Shown: piece by piece, positions 45,786 through 55,146 of the stretch
How positions within the stretch are numbered: the first letter of the stretch is position 1
Layout: every line of letters begins with the position of its first letter
Source: HXMU1420-13 sp965601825
GTDB taxonomy: Bacteria; Bacteroidota; Rhodothermia; Balneolales; Balneolaceae
DNA length: 64,000 nt
Reading direction: 5' to 3'
Assembly (NCBI GenBank): GCA_965601825.1
Contig: OZ271839.1
Span: 2,914,001-2,978,000, forward strand
Notes under the pieces: generated by a model
Database searches by the model: none
Told to the model about the DNA's origin: nothing
What the model saw: only the letters and a program-made list of their open reading frames with translations
Made by a program: the position numbers and the translations under genes

Positions 45786-46799
45786 TCATAGATTTATTAG
45801 CTTATCAATTTCTGAACTTAATTTCTTTGCGATTTCTTCATTATCACCGAGGAAGGTAAACTGAATGATTCCCTGTTTATCTACAACTAAATGAGCCGGA
45901 TATACAGGGACGTTAAATGAAGTGCTAATCTCAATTGATTCTGGAATGTTTATATAATTGAATGAGTAGCCACTTTCTTCGAAAAGTCTTAACCGATATT
46001 CTGTATCTGTTGTAAAGCCAATAAAGACTACATCCTCATTTGTTGAATAAAATTCTTCAAGTTCATTTAACTGAGGCATCTCTCTTATACAAGGTGGGCA
46101 TCCAATAAACCAGAAATTCAGCACTAGAATCTTCCCTTCAAGTTCATCTGACGAATAAGTATTTCCATCGATGTCTTGGACTTCAAAATTTGGGATTTGT
46201 TTTCCTATTTGATTGTGAAAGTCATCATAGGTCTGTTCTTTCTGCTGTAGATCTTTTTTTGTAGGTGGAATTATTATGCTGGTATCCATTGCAAAATCTC
46301 CCCCCCTAATCATTTTAATGAATGTGAAATTTCCTTTATAACTTTGGAATTCTCTTTCTGAAATCAGCCTCCCATCAGGTGTGATTTTTATATCGTAATA
46401 CTTATGTGTGAACATCGTTTCAGGATTGGTATACAACTGATAGGGTTTGCTTGGTGAATACTCATTTAATTTCCTTACTGTTGAGTCTTTCATTAATGCC
46501 TCAAGTTGTGCTTTTGCTGCAGGTGGAAGGTCCTGATAGGTTTGCACATATTCAGGATTCTCTAGACTATCAAGTGTAAAAGCCATGTATTTCAACCGAC
46601 CAGGGAAGCTGGCTTCTCTAAAATATAGTCTTTGAAGACTATCCTCTTTAAGGATAAAGAAAATATCCCCTTTCTTTTTAATGATATCATGTTCAGTAAG
46701 CCTGAACTCAACTCCATTAATTGATACATGATTTTGCCATTCCTGACTATAGGCAGATTGCACCAAAAATAGCACAATAAAGTATAGTAATTTTCGCAT
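45786..46799 (-). CDS. TlpA-like thiol:disulfide oxidoreductase
   Basis: A 337-residue exported protein (MRKLLYFIVLFLVQSAYS signal, start ATG at 46799; an earlier frame start adds 20 residues without a signal). The N-terminal part (about 20-200) has no recognisable motif and may bind a partner. The C-terminal thioredoxin domain (about 205-335) starts GKQIPNFEVQDIDGNTYSSD and carries W-F-I-G-C234-P-P-C237, the TlpA/ResA-type redox motif. It could act in extracytoplasmic cysteine reduction (for example cytochrome c maturation). It is convergent with the acylase gene and divergent from the ABC permease gene. Confidence 0.8.
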   Translation of the reverse strand: MRKLLYFIVLFLVQSAYSQEWQNHVSINGVEFRLTEHDIIKKKGDIFFILKEDSLQRLYFREASFPGRLKYMAFTLDSLENPEYVQTYQDLPPAAKAQLEALMKDSTVRKLNEYSPSKPYQLYTNPETMFTHKYYDIKITPDGRLISEREFQSYKGNFTFIKMIRGGDFAMDTSIIIPPTKKDLQQKEQTYDDFHNQIGKQIPNFEVQDIDGNTYSSDELEGKILVLNFWFIGCPPCIREMPQLNELEEFYSTNEDVVFIGFTTDTEYRLRLFEESGYSFNYINIPESIEISTSFNVPVYPAHLVVDKQGIIQFTFLGDNEEIAKKLSSEIDKLINL

Positions 46800-47005
46800 T
46801 TCTCTTCTATATGATGTAATTAGTACTATTAAGGTAGTAGTATAATCTTCACATGTCAAGAAATATAGAATCGTATTAATACTGAGTACTAGCTTATTCG
46901 TGTAAAACCTTTATAACGCATGTATTTTCAGCAATCTTTGACATATAAATCAAGCTATAAATAGCTAAAGTCATAGAACGATAAAATCGATTCGGGATAC
47001 TATCT

Positions 47006-49405
47006 ATGGCACTATTGATGATCAAAAATTATATAAGAACTTCCTGGAGAAATCTCAGGAAACAACCGGGTTTTACAACCATAAATCTTGCCGGTTTAAT
47101 ACTTGGAATTTCAGCGTGTACGCTGCTTGCACTTTATGTTTGGGAAGATCTCAGCTTCAACAAATTCAACTCCAAGTTCGAAAGAATTGCACGGGTTTTA
47201 ACCATCGATAAATCAACAGGAATTTCCTCACAGTATGTAGGAGTTTCATATCCCGCAATTGGTCCGGCATTGGTTGAGGATATGCCCGAAGTGATAGAAT
47301 CAGCCAGAATAATGGAGTCTAATATAAATGCTTTCCGTTATGACAATGAATTTTATCACATTGATGGGATTTACATTACTGAAAACTCATTATTCAAGAT
47401 TTTTGATTTTGAATTAATTGAAGGCACCTATGATGAAGTTCTTACACAACCTTCTACCGTAGTTATCACACAGAGTTATGCAAATCTAGTATTTGGTGAT
47501 AAATCTGCGCTTGGAGAGACAATTTCTAATCAAGTTGGAACTGAATATGAGATTGTTGGAGTGATGGAAGATCCGCCAAAAAGTTCACACTTCGAATTTG
47601 ATGTATTGCAAGCTATGGTTCCTACTCCGGATAACCAGGGCTTTATAAACTTTCTACAAGCATGGAATAGAATTAGTGTTCAAACATATGTTCTTTTAAA
47701 TGAGCCTATTGAAGTTGCTGATTATGACGAGACGCTATATGAATTTGCAATGGAAAGAGGTGGTTATGAAGCCTTCTACCCTGTTTTCCAGAATTTAGCG
47801 GATGTCCACCTAAATTCATCTGATGTTCTTTTTGAGATAAACAATCGAAAATCAGACATCAATAACGTATACATCATGTCAGCGATCGGCTTACTTATTT
47901 TGATTTTGGCATGTTTTAATTTCGTAAATCTGATGATTGCACAATCAGTAAAACGATCCAAAGAAATTGGTATTCGCAAAGTATCCGGCGGAACCCGTCC
48001 TCAATTGATTGTTCAGCATCTGTCAGAATCGACATTTCAGGTTGCACTCGCTTTTATACTCTCAATTGTGATCGTTTACATATCTGTTCCAGTCTTTAAC
48101 GACCTGTATGGAAGAAATGTGGATCTAAGCTGGTTATTTAATCCGGCATTCGTTCTAATTTGTATTCTTTCCGTACTCATTGTTGGATTACTCTCTGGAT
48201 TTTATCCATCAATGGTTCTCTCCTCTTTCAATACGACAGCCGTTCTTAAAGGAAATTTCAATACAGGATCGCAAGGAATAATGCTTCGCAACGGACTGGT
48301 AATTTTCCAGTTCATAATTACCGTCGCATTAATCTCGAGCACTTTTGTTGTCTATCAACAAATGAATTTCATTTTCGAAAGTGATTTGGGTTACAATCGA
48401 GATCAAATAATCAGTATGAGAACCGGGCAAGCGCAAGATCGAAATATTCAATTCACGCTATATGAAGAGTTAGAAAGAATACCGGGAGTAAAAGCAGTTG
48501 CAGCGTCTTCCCAGCAAATTGGTGCCGGCTATGGAAGATCTGCTGTAGTCCCGGAAGGGTATAGTTCCGAAGACAATGTGATTGTTAATGTAACTTCTAT
48601 AAATGAACACTATCTCGATGCCATGCAAATTGATTTAGCCGAAGGCCGTAATTTTTCAGAGGCATTTTCAGATTCCGGCAGATCCGTTCTAGTAAATGAA
48701 GCCTTTCTTGAAACTCTGGGCTGGGATGTAGGCATTGGTAAAACTGTTACATTTGGAGCAACAACAGACAGTCCGGTTGAAATGGAAGTTGTTGGGGTAG
48801 TTTCGGACTTTCATTACACAACAATCCGTCATAAAGTAGAACCGATAATTCTGTTTTATAACCGTGCTCTTCCGGTAATTTCTGTTAAAGTTGAGAAAGC
48901 AAATCTACAAGCGACAATTGAAGGAATACAATCAACCTGGCAGGAATTAATACCAAGTGTACCCTTTGAATACTCCTTTTTAGATGATTCTTTTGCTCAG
49001 TTATATGAAAGTGAGCGGACATTATCCAAAATCATTGCTCATTTTTCCGTCCTTGCACTATCCATCGCTTTAATTGGATTATTTATGCTATCAGTATTCA
49101 CAGTTCAACAAAGGAGAAAAGAAATCGGAATTCGAAAGGTTCTTGGTTCTACCACTCAATCAATTAGTGTTTTATTGGGGAGAGATTTTCTGAAATGGAT
49201 CTTCATATCAAACATAATTGGGCTGCCAATATCATGGTATCTACTGAAAGAATGGTTATCCAATTTTGAATATCGAACCGAGTTGGGTATCACTCCATTT
49301 TTTGGAGCACTACTATTATCACTTCTTGTTGCCATTCTAACTATTAGTATTCATACGCTAAGAGCTGCATCAGAAAATCCTATCAAAGCCTTACGAATTG
49401 AATGA
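47006..49405 (+). CDS. FtsX/MacB-like ABC transporter permease
   Basis: A 799-residue inner-membrane permease. It has an N-terminal helix (about 20-40), a large MacB_PCD periplasmic domain (about 45-285), three helices with the FtsX signature (about 290-425, SVKRSKEIGIRKVSGGTRPQ), a second periplasmic domain (about 450-660), and a final FtsX triple helix (about 670-799, QQRRKEIGIRKVLGSTTQSI). The duplicated FtsX module is typical of Bacteroidota MacB-type exporters. No ATPase partner is adjacent. The start may be the ATG at 47018, giving MIKNYIRTSWRNLRKQPG. The substrate is unknown; lipoprotein or peptide export is the usual guess. Confidence 0.88.
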   Translation: MALLMIKNYIRTSWRNLRKQPGFTTINLAGLILGISACTLLALYVWEDLSFNKFNSKFERIARVLTIDKSTGISSQYVGVSYPAIGPALVEDMPEVIESARIMESNINAFRYDNEFYHIDGIYITENSLFKIFDFELIEGTYDEVLTQPSTVVITQSYANLVFGDKSALGETISNQVGTEYEIVGVMEDPPKSSHFEFDVLQAMVPTPDNQGFINFLQAWNRISVQTYVLLNEPIEVADYDETLYEFAMERGGYEAFYPVFQNLADVHLNSSDVLFEINNRKSDINNVYIMSAIGLLILILACFNFVNLMIAQSVKRSKEIGIRKVSGGTRPQLIVQHLSESTFQVALAFILSIVIVYISVPVFNDLYGRNVDLSWLFNPAFVLICILSVLIVGLLSGFYPSMVLSSFNTTAVLKGNFNTGSQGIMLRNGLVIFQFIITVALISSTFVVYQQMNFIFESDLGYNRDQIISMRTGQAQDRNIQFTLYEELERIPGVKAVAASSQQIGAGYGRSAVVPEGYSSEDNVIVNVTSINEHYLDAMQIDLAEGRNFSEAFSDSGRSVLVNEAFLETLGWDVGIGKTVTFGATTDSPVEMEVVGVVSDFHYTTIRHKVEPIILFYNRALPVISVKVEKANLQATIEGIQSTWQELIPSVPFEYSFLDDSFAQLYESERTLSKIIAHFSVLALSIALIGLFMLSVFTVQQRRKEIGIRKVLGSTTQSISVLLGRDFLKWIFISNIIGLPISWYLLKEWLSNFEYRTELGITPFFGALLLSLLVAILTISIHTLRAASENPIKALRIE

Positions 49406-49414
49406 TAAAAAAAT

Positions 49415-49443
49415 AGCCTCAGAAATATGATCTGAGGCTTTTA
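49415..49443. terminator. Bidirectional intrinsic terminator
   Basis: AGCCTCAG and CTGAGGCT form an 8-bp stem around a 9-base loop, with a run of A before it and T after it. It lies between the convergent stops at 49405 and 49448 and can serve both transcripts. Confidence 0.8.
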
Positions 49444-49447
49444 CATT

Positions 49448-50290
49448 TCAAGAACCTATAGGCTCTACAACCGACCAAATGCCGGTTTCAGCGACTTTTT
49501 CAGCAAATTGTCTGAACGTCTTAGCTTTACGGCCAAGAACTATCTCAACATCGTTGCTGATTTCCTGATTTGACGGATTGGTAAGTACATGTGTAAACAA
49601 ATATTCAAACAACCAAATATACGTTTCAGGCAGACCTGCTGATCGCATTTGAGAAGTATATTGCTCGATGTTTACCGGGATATATTGAATGTCGCGATCA
49701 GTGATATCAGCAATAATTTTCACAACATCTTTCATACGCAGAAGCTCAGGACCTGTAACAGCCAAAGTTTTTCCGTTTAAATCATCATTGATTAAGGCTT
49801 CGGTGGCTACTTCAGCGATATCATCGGCATCCACAAAGGGAATTTCAGCATCAGGCATTGGTGTAGCTACCACTCCATTTAATACAGGTTCGAGAAAAAA
49901 GCTTTCACTGAAATTCTGGTTGAACCAGGAAGCTCTTACAATGGTAAAATCCATTCCTGAATTAGCAATAACCTGTTCTGCTTTTTCTGCTTCAACCTCA
50001 CCTTTTCCGGAAAGTAAGACCAGCTTTTCTACTCCCGTCTTCTTTGCTACTTCAGTCAATTTTGTGATGGCTTCGAAAGCGCCGGGTACTGCCAAATCCG
50101 GGTAGAAAACGATGTAGACATTATCTGCGCCTTGTAGTACTGGTTCAAATGTTTCATAATTGTCCCAGTCGAATTTTGGGTTGGATGATCGCGAAGCTAC
50201 CCGCACATTCTTCCCTTTATTTTGAAGTTTTTCGACGACTCTGCGTCCGGTTTTTCCTGTTCCACCGATTACTAGATAGTTCTTTTCCAT
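49448..50290 (-). CDS. NmrA-like NAD(P)-binding oxidoreductase
   Basis: A 280-residue cytosolic protein. The Rossmann start YLVIGGTGKTGRRVVEKL (GxxGxxG) and the RASWFNQNFSESF segment are those of NmrA/atypical short-chain dehydrogenase proteins (QOR2/azoreductase-like). The usual Tyr-x3-Lys catalytic pair is absent, which is normal for this group. It is co-directional with the DUF1772 gene (49 bases) and the AraC gene upstream, forming a likely three-gene operon, perhaps for quinone or redox stress. The redox substrate is not known. Confidence 0.8.
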   Translation of the reverse strand: MEKNYLVIGGTGKTGRRVVEKLQNKGKNVRVASRSSNPKFDWDNYETFEPVLQGADNVYIVFYPDLAVPGAFEAITKLTEVAKKTGVEKLVLLSGKGEVEAEKAEQVIANSGMDFTIVRASWFNQNFSESFFLEPVLNGVVATPMPDAEIPFVDADDIAEVATEALINDDLNGKTLAVTGPELLRMKDVVKIIADITDRDIQYIPVNIEQYTSQMRSAGLPETYIWLFEYLFTHVLTNPSNQEISNDVEIVLGRKAKTFRQFAEKVAETGIWSVVEPIGS

Positions 50291-50338
50291 GGTTCTGTTT
50301 GTTTTGAGTTTGAATTGTTGAAAAAAAATTAAGTTGGT

Positions 50339-50833
50339 TTATCCTTTGAAAGGATGTACAGCCAAAAGAATGAGGATGAAAGAGATCATTGAAAAAGCTG
50401 TTCTTATAACATGCAGTCTGTTCCACTTCACTTCGTACATTGTTCGAAATTCAGCCATTTGAGTTGTAGTTAATTCAGTAAGATTTAGAGCCTCTAGCTT
50501 ATTGTTTAAAGGCACATTACCCGCTGCGGTGACTACAAAGGTTCCAAAGAAATACACCGCTAATGCTGCAAAGGTAAACCAGAATGTTGATCCGCTTCCA
50601 TAAGTCATGAAGCTTGCGTTGATCATTGCTATCAAACTTCCGAAAAAGACGAGGAAGAATGACGGATTTAAAATCTCTTTATTGATGGATTGCATCGTGA
50701 AGAGATAGTGGGCATCCGAAACTTTTAGCGTTCCCTGAATTACGGATACTTGCCATGCGTAGAAAAATCCGGCTGACAATCCGGTTAAAATGATTGAAGC
50801 AAAGATTGTGATATTTGTAGTTGAAAATTCCAT
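50339..50833 (-). CDS. DUF1772 (anthrone-oxygenase-like) membrane protein
   Basis: A 164-residue inner-membrane protein with four hydrophobic helices (about 7-30, 57-75, 82-103 and 140-160). The pattern GLSAGFFYAWQVSVIQGL-like near the start and VPLNNKLEAL...W.R.HVIRT late in the protein is the DUF1772 family, which includes anthrone oxygenases but mostly contains proteins of unknown role. Its position between an NmrA-like oxidoreductase and an AraC regulator is a common small cluster in Bacteroidota. The redox role is inferred only. Confidence 0.75.
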   Translation of the reverse strand: MEFSTTNITIFASIILTGLSAGFFYAWQVSVIQGTLKVSDAHYLFTMQSINKEILNPSFFLVFFGSLIAMINASFMTYGSGSTFWFTFAALAVYFFGTFVVTAAGNVPLNNKLEALNLTELTTTQMAEFRTMYEVKWNRLHVIRTAFSMISFILILLAVHPFKG

Positions 50834-50946
50834 GTTGATTCAGTTTTGTGGTGAAGTGTATCACCGTTGTTAGTTTCTGAATCAAACTTACAGGCTATCC
50901 TAAAAACCCTGTTGTTCCGAAAGGAGTAAGATTTGTTCGAAAAGTA

Positions 50947-51804
50947 TTATCTCATTAATTCGCTGGGTCGGTAGCCATATTTCTTTGCAAACGCATTAGA
51001 AAAGGAACTAATGCTATCGTAGCCAACATCCCAGGCAACTTCCTGAATGGACAGATCTTTGTTTTTGATGAGCTCATGAGCTTTTTCGAGTCTCATTTGT
51101 TGGAGGTATTTAAAAACTGGTACTCCAAATACTTCTTTAAAGTTCTTTTTTAATTTGAAGGTGTTCAACCCAATTTGCCGGGCAAGTTCTGCTAAAGACG
51201 GCGGGGTTTCTAGATTATCTGAAAGAATGGATTTTGCTAATTGAAGTTTTTTACGCTCTTCTTCCGGGATGTTTGAAGTTGGCGTCATCGCAACCTGACC
51301 AAAATAATGAGACAACAATGCTGCAATATGACTTTTAAAAAATAGCATTTTTGCCTTCCCTGAATATGGCACAGAAAAAAACTGGTCGACCAAAACCTGC
51401 ATATTGGACGGCATATAAAACCTTGGACCTTCCACGTAATGATCCTTGGGATTCACTAGTTGATTTAGCATTTCTTCAAAAAGTTCTCCCTCCTGATTCG
51501 GATGATTCTCCAGGTTTTGCAATGCTGAAACAAGTAAGAGACAGCGAAGGGGATGTTCGGGGCTCACGGTATGTTCAAACTCAACGTTCTCATCCGCATA
51601 AAAAGACAAAGCCAAACCATTTGTATTATTATGGTTTTGAACTTTGTTGCCATATTTAATAGAGAGATCGACATTTCCTGAACCGTAAAAGGCAACTGCA
51701 ACAACAGGTTCCTCAAACTTACAGGAATCGATGATGGTTTCCTGAACATCGGCAACCTCGGTTAGAATGATGAAATCATTTATGTCGATGGCATCTCTTA
51801 TCAT
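50947..51804 (-). CDS. AraC-family transcriptional regulator
   Basis: A 285-residue soluble regulator. The N-terminal half (about 1-175) is an unrecognised, cupin-like sensor. The C-terminal AraC domain (about 185-285) has LAELARQIGLNTFKLKKNFK, VFGVPVFKYLQQMRLEKAHE and the second HTH GYDSISSFSNAFAKKYGYRP. It lies upstream of, and in the same direction as, the DUF1772 and NmrA-like genes, with about 110 bases between, and probably controls them. Confidence 0.85.
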   Translation of the reverse strand: MIRDAIDINDFIILTEVADVQETIIDSCKFEEPVVAVAFYGSGNVDLSIKYGNKVQNHNNTNGLALSFYADENVEFEHTVSPEHPLRCLLLVSALQNLENHPNQEGELFEEMLNQLVNPKDHYVEGPRFYMPSNMQVLVDQFFSVPYSGKAKMLFFKSHIAALLSHYFGQVAMTPTSNIPEEERKKLQLAKSILSDNLETPPSLAELARQIGLNTFKLKKNFKEVFGVPVFKYLQQMRLEKAHELIKNKDLSIQEVAWDVGYDSISSFSNAFAKKYGYRPSELMR

Positions 51805-51921
51805 TTAACTAAGATAAAGAACGAAGTAATCATATCAAGTTGAAGTAAATTGACGAGGAAGAATAGTCATCAATAGTCAAAACTGTGATTTTAAATCAGC
51901 TAATTACAAAATTACATAAAC

Positions 51922-51948
51922 AAAAAAAGCCCGTCATTGGACGGGCTT
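51922..51948 (-). terminator. Intrinsic terminator after the PstS-like gene
   Basis: AAGCCCGTC and GACGGGCTT form a perfect 9-bp stem with a 4-base loop, followed on the minus strand by a T run (TTTTT). It begins 27 bases after the stop at 51975. Confidence 0.88.
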
Positions 51949-51974
51949 CAAAATAATAGGATGTTAACTAAGCG

Positions 51975-52397
51975 TTATTCTACTGAAAGTACTTTTACGC
52001 TAGATACATCAGCTCCGGCTGAAACATAGCCAATACCACCCGGGTTTGATGCTACATAACTTACTACAGCTGCATCACTTGCTAATTCTTCCGGTGGTAC
52101 ACCTGCACCAGAGAATAACTGCTGGCTCCAGAAATTTTTCATTGCTGAAACGCTTCTGTTAAGTACATCATCACTGAAGCTGGCTCTAACTGATGAATCT
52201 GTTGTTTGATCAACCGGTTTTGCATCTACACCATTGCTGAAACTCGACATTCTCTTAGAAAAGATTTTTGATAAATCTGATTTAGAAATACTTGTTTCAG
52301 AGTTTGATGAGTTAACGATTACTACATAGTCCTGGGCATATACTGTTCCAGCGAAAAGGAACATAAGAGCCACAATATTTAATGCTATTTTTTTCAT
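51975..52397 (-). CDS. Small PstS-like phosphate-binding-protein domain, periplasmic
   Basis: A 140-residue protein with a signal peptide (MKKIALNIVALMFLFAGTVYA). The mature part resembles one lobe of phosphate-binding PstS-like proteins: VVIVNSSNSETSISKSDLSK, the IFSKRMSSF segment and the late NPGGIGYVSAG motif. It has about half the usual PstS length. The upstream sequence carries an unusually strong ribosome-binding site (AGGAGGT at 52405-52411, 7 bases before the ATG), in a lineage that usually lacks one, so strong translation is expected. It is the second gene after a porin (19-base gap). No ABC permease genes are adjacent, so a sensing or binding role may be more likely than transport. 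Confidence 0.75.
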   Translation of the reverse strand: MKKIALNIVALMFLFAGTVYAQDYVVIVNSSNSETSISKSDLSKIFSKRMSSFSNGVDAKPVDQTTDSSVRASFSDDVLNRSVSAMKNFWSQQLFSGAGVPPEELASDAAVVSYVASNPGGIGYVSAGADVSSVKVLSVE

Positions 52398-52416
52398 TGG
52401 TATTACCTCCTAAGAA

Positions 52417-53661
52417 TTAAAACATGAATGAGAAATCCATGCGAATTTCATTGTAGCTTTCAGTACTACCATTGATTTTCTGGAAGTGAGAGCTAGCATC
52501 GATTTTAAATACTACCTGTGGAGATAACTGGAAAGCAAAACCGAATGTTGGCTTGAAGAACTTACCATCATCAGCAATACCTGCTTCGTTGTCACCGCCC
52601 CAAGTTTTAGATGCGATTGTCTCAGGATTTGAGTATCCATCAAGTAGTAAATATGGAGTTACATCCGCAAATTTACCCGGCACACTTGCCTTTGGAATTC
52701 TATAACCAAGACGTAAGTAGTATGCGCTCACTGTGTAATCAGCATTTACAATTACATCAGAAGCTCTGAAATCACCAGCATAGTTCGCTCCATAGAAGTT
52801 TTCGATCTGATTTGCATTCAATGCTGCGTTAGCCTGAACTGTTGCAACAGCTGCCTGGTTACGTCTTGCATCATGATTAGATGTAAAATATGCCCCTTTA
52901 ATTGTCCAGCGATCAAGAAGTGCAGTAAAGTATGCACTAAATACATTGTATTTGTCGCTATCCATCCATGGTAAAACACCTGCTGCCGGTGGACCTTCAC
53001 CAACTCCTACACTAGGACCATTTGCTTCATTAGCGAAGAATCCTGAATGACCAACAGTAAGTCTGTAATCAAAAAGCGTAATATTGAAGTCGTATGTATG
53101 AGATAGTGTCAATTCATCATTATTACCACCTAAAAGATTTTCATCCGAATCAAGCATGTAAGAATAATTGAAGAAGTTATCACCAAGGAAAGTACCACCA
53201 TGGATCATCAATTTTCCTGTTCTTGGAAGCATTAAATGATCACCGTCGTACAACTCTGGTGGCTCCATACCTAAATATGTTGGAACTGCATCAAGTAGTT
53301 CATTGAACTGACCAAACTTGCGATAGATCTTACCAGATCTGATTTTTAGCTGATCACTAACGATATACTCGCCCCAGTAATTTACTACTTCGATATCACC
53401 TGTACCTCCGAGGTTTACAAAACCTCGAACATTATCAGATAAATTGCTCTGCATCATAATATTCAAGTTTGCATAATCAAACTCTCCCGGGCTTCCTTTT
53501 GTACCGGATGGTGCATTACTTAATGGACCAACTTTCTCAAAATAAAGTGATGAATAGCCATAAACTCTTAAATTATCCTGTGCCTTAGCTGAATTAGTTG
53601 CTGTAGCTCCGATCACCATCGTTACCACAACCACTACTATACCTATTTTAAAATTTCTCAT
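52417..53661 (-). CDS. Outer-membrane porin
   Basis: A 414-residue protein with a signal peptide (to about residue 27). It consists of alternating aromatic/polar strands (VYGYSSLYFEKVG, YWGEYIVSDQLKIRSGKIYR, YYLRLGYRIPKAS) and ends in a Phe-terminated strand (IRMDFSFMF), the outer-membrane targeting signal. No plug or calcium motifs are seen, so it is a passive porin-like barrel rather than a TonB-dependent one. Linkage to the PstS-like protein suggests an anion (phosphate-type) pore, but specificity is only inferred. Confidence 0.8.
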   Translation of the reverse strand: MRNFKIGIVVVVVTMVIGATATNSAKAQDNLRVYGYSSLYFEKVGPLSNAPSGTKGSPGEFDYANLNIMMQSNLSDNVRGFVNLGGTGDIEVVNYWGEYIVSDQLKIRSGKIYRKFGQFNELLDAVPTYLGMEPPELYDGDHLMLPRTGKLMIHGGTFLGDNFFNYSYMLDSDENLLGGNNDELTLSHTYDFNITLFDYRLTVGHSGFFANEANGPSVGVGEGPPAAGVLPWMDSDKYNVFSAYFTALLDRWTIKGAYFTSNHDARRNQAAVATVQANAALNANQIENFYGANYAGDFRASDVIVNADYTVSAYYLRLGYRIPKASVPGKFADVTPYLLLDGYSNPETIASKTWGGDNEAGIADDGKFFKPTFGFAFQLSPQVVFKIDASSHFQKINGSTESYNEIRMDFSFMF

Positions 53662-53963
53662 TATTTAGTGATTAATTGAGGTTTCTGCTGATGGATTATC
53701 GAAGAGCTTTAAGGTTTACTTAAGTCAATTACTCATAACTTTTGATGTTTTTTTACTTCAACATTTTGAGTTCAGACTGCTTTTATCTAACAGTTGATCC
53801 AATTAATATTCATTGCTTTATCCCTAATGATGATTTATAAGAAGCAGTAGAATTCGTTAGTACCAATAAAAAAACGTGCCTTTTCTGTAAGCTATTTTAG
53901 ACTTTTCTGTTCGTAATGAGAGGCAAATAGACAGATTTTAATTAGAAATACTTATTCAGGAAT
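53662..53963. other. Intergenic region upstream of the porin gene
   Basis: These 302 AT-rich bases contain no believable reading frame. CTTTTCTGT occurs twice (53880-53888 and 53902-53910), with starts exactly 22 bases apart, resembling the spacing of repeated response-regulator boxes such as those of PhoB. It is 220-250 bases upstream of the porin start, so the link is tentative. Confidence 0.35.
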
Positions 53964-55040
53964 TCACTTAAAAGAAGATTTAAATTCCTTCGGCGTCATA
54001 TTTGTATGACTCCGAAAAGCTGTATAGAAACTCGACTTTGAATTGAATCCAGTTTCATAAATGATTTCCAGTATAGTCAGCTTTTTATCCTTCGATTTGA
54101 TAAGTAGCTCTTTTGCATATTCTATTCGGTATGCATTTATAAACTCAAAAAAATTCTTTTTAAAACGATCATTAATAACAAATGAAAGATCTCTTTGAGT
54201 GATCCCAATTTCATCTGCTAACATAGCAAGTGAATATTGTGGATTCAGATAACTCTTTTGCGTTTCAAGATGAATTTTAATGTTCTCCTCAAACCGAATT
54301 AGATCAATTTCCTTTAAGCTGGAACTAGAGTATTTCTGTTTAGGAGTATTCAACTCCATTAAACGATCAACGGTAAACCCATTAAATATTTGAGGTTGGG
54401 CGAGTGCTTTCATCACCATCATTGTGATTAAAAATAGCACCATAACTAGCTGAATGATGTAAATGAGATCTTCGCCGAGTGCAGTTAAATTTCTACCAAA
54501 TATCTGGTAGGTGATATCCAAAGCTAAAACTACAAGAAAAGAGATTATCAGTTGACGAATCCAGTTAAGTGATACCTTTTCAACATCAGATCTGATTTGT
54601 CTGATCCCCTTTTGATATTGATGTATTAGAAATAAAGAACCGCCAATATATGCTAATATGGTAATAATGATAGTTCCGACAATCCATTGTTGATCATCAA
54701 AAGAAAAAAATGGAGAATAAAAAATAAACAGGATCGGTAAAGCCAAGTGCCATAAATCACTCTTTGAATAATTCAGTTCTGAGTAAATCATTTCTTTTGT
54801 ATAAAAGAAAATCGTCGGGCCATAGAGAAGCCTAACCGAGATCAGATAATTACTATGGAAAAATCCTGTAACTGCCTCAATTACATTGGATACAAATTGA
54901 ATAAATAGCAATCCAACTAACAGAGCTAAAAATCTATTCGCTCGCCTTTTACCCTTCTTTGTGATCCAAAGAAATAGCCCGAAGACAAAACACTGGAAAA
55001 CAATCAGAATTTGAAGAAGTAACTCTATTGAGATTGACAA
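53964..55040 (-). CDS. Membrane-embedded AraC-family regulator
   Basis: A 358-residue protein. The N-terminal part (about 5-230) has about six to seven hydrophobic helices (for example ILIVFQCFVFGLFLWI and LVMVLFLITMMVMKAL). The C-terminal AraC HTH (about 255-355) has YSLAMLADEIGITQRDLSFV, FFEFINAYRIEYAKELL and ILEIIYETGFNSKSSFYTAF. This membrane sensor/DNA-binding fusion is common in Bacteroidota and would act while anchored in the inner membrane. A second, similar gene lies at 62106-63143. The neighbouring porin or the gene opposite may be a target; none is proven. Confidence 0.85.
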   Translation of the reverse strand: MSISIELLLQILIVFQCFVFGLFLWITKKGKRRANRFLALLVGLLFIQFVSNVIEAVTGFFHSNYLISVRLLYGPTIFFYTKEMIYSELNYSKSDLWHLALPILFIFYSPFFSFDDQQWIVGTIIITILAYIGGSLFLIHQYQKGIRQIRSDVEKVSLNWIRQLIISFLVVLALDITYQIFGRNLTALGEDLIYIIQLVMVLFLITMMVMKALAQPQIFNGFTVDRLMELNTPKQKYSSSSLKEIDLIRFEENIKIHLETQKSYLNPQYSLAMLADEIGITQRDLSFVINDRFKKNFFEFINAYRIEYAKELLIKSKDKKLTILEIIYETGFNSKSSFYTAFRSHTNMTPKEFKSSFK

Positions 55041-55146
55041 ATGTGAAATTAATTAGTTCGAATCCATGAATACGGACGAAAATACGTCTGAATGTGAGCA
55101 TTATCTAGACGAAAACGTTAAAGAATTCGAGAGGAACGTACTCAAT

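Noticed and set aside
51351..51659. Plus-strand 102-codon frame inside the AraC gene
   Set aside because: It overlaps a clear AraC gene on the other strand and has no recognisable domain.
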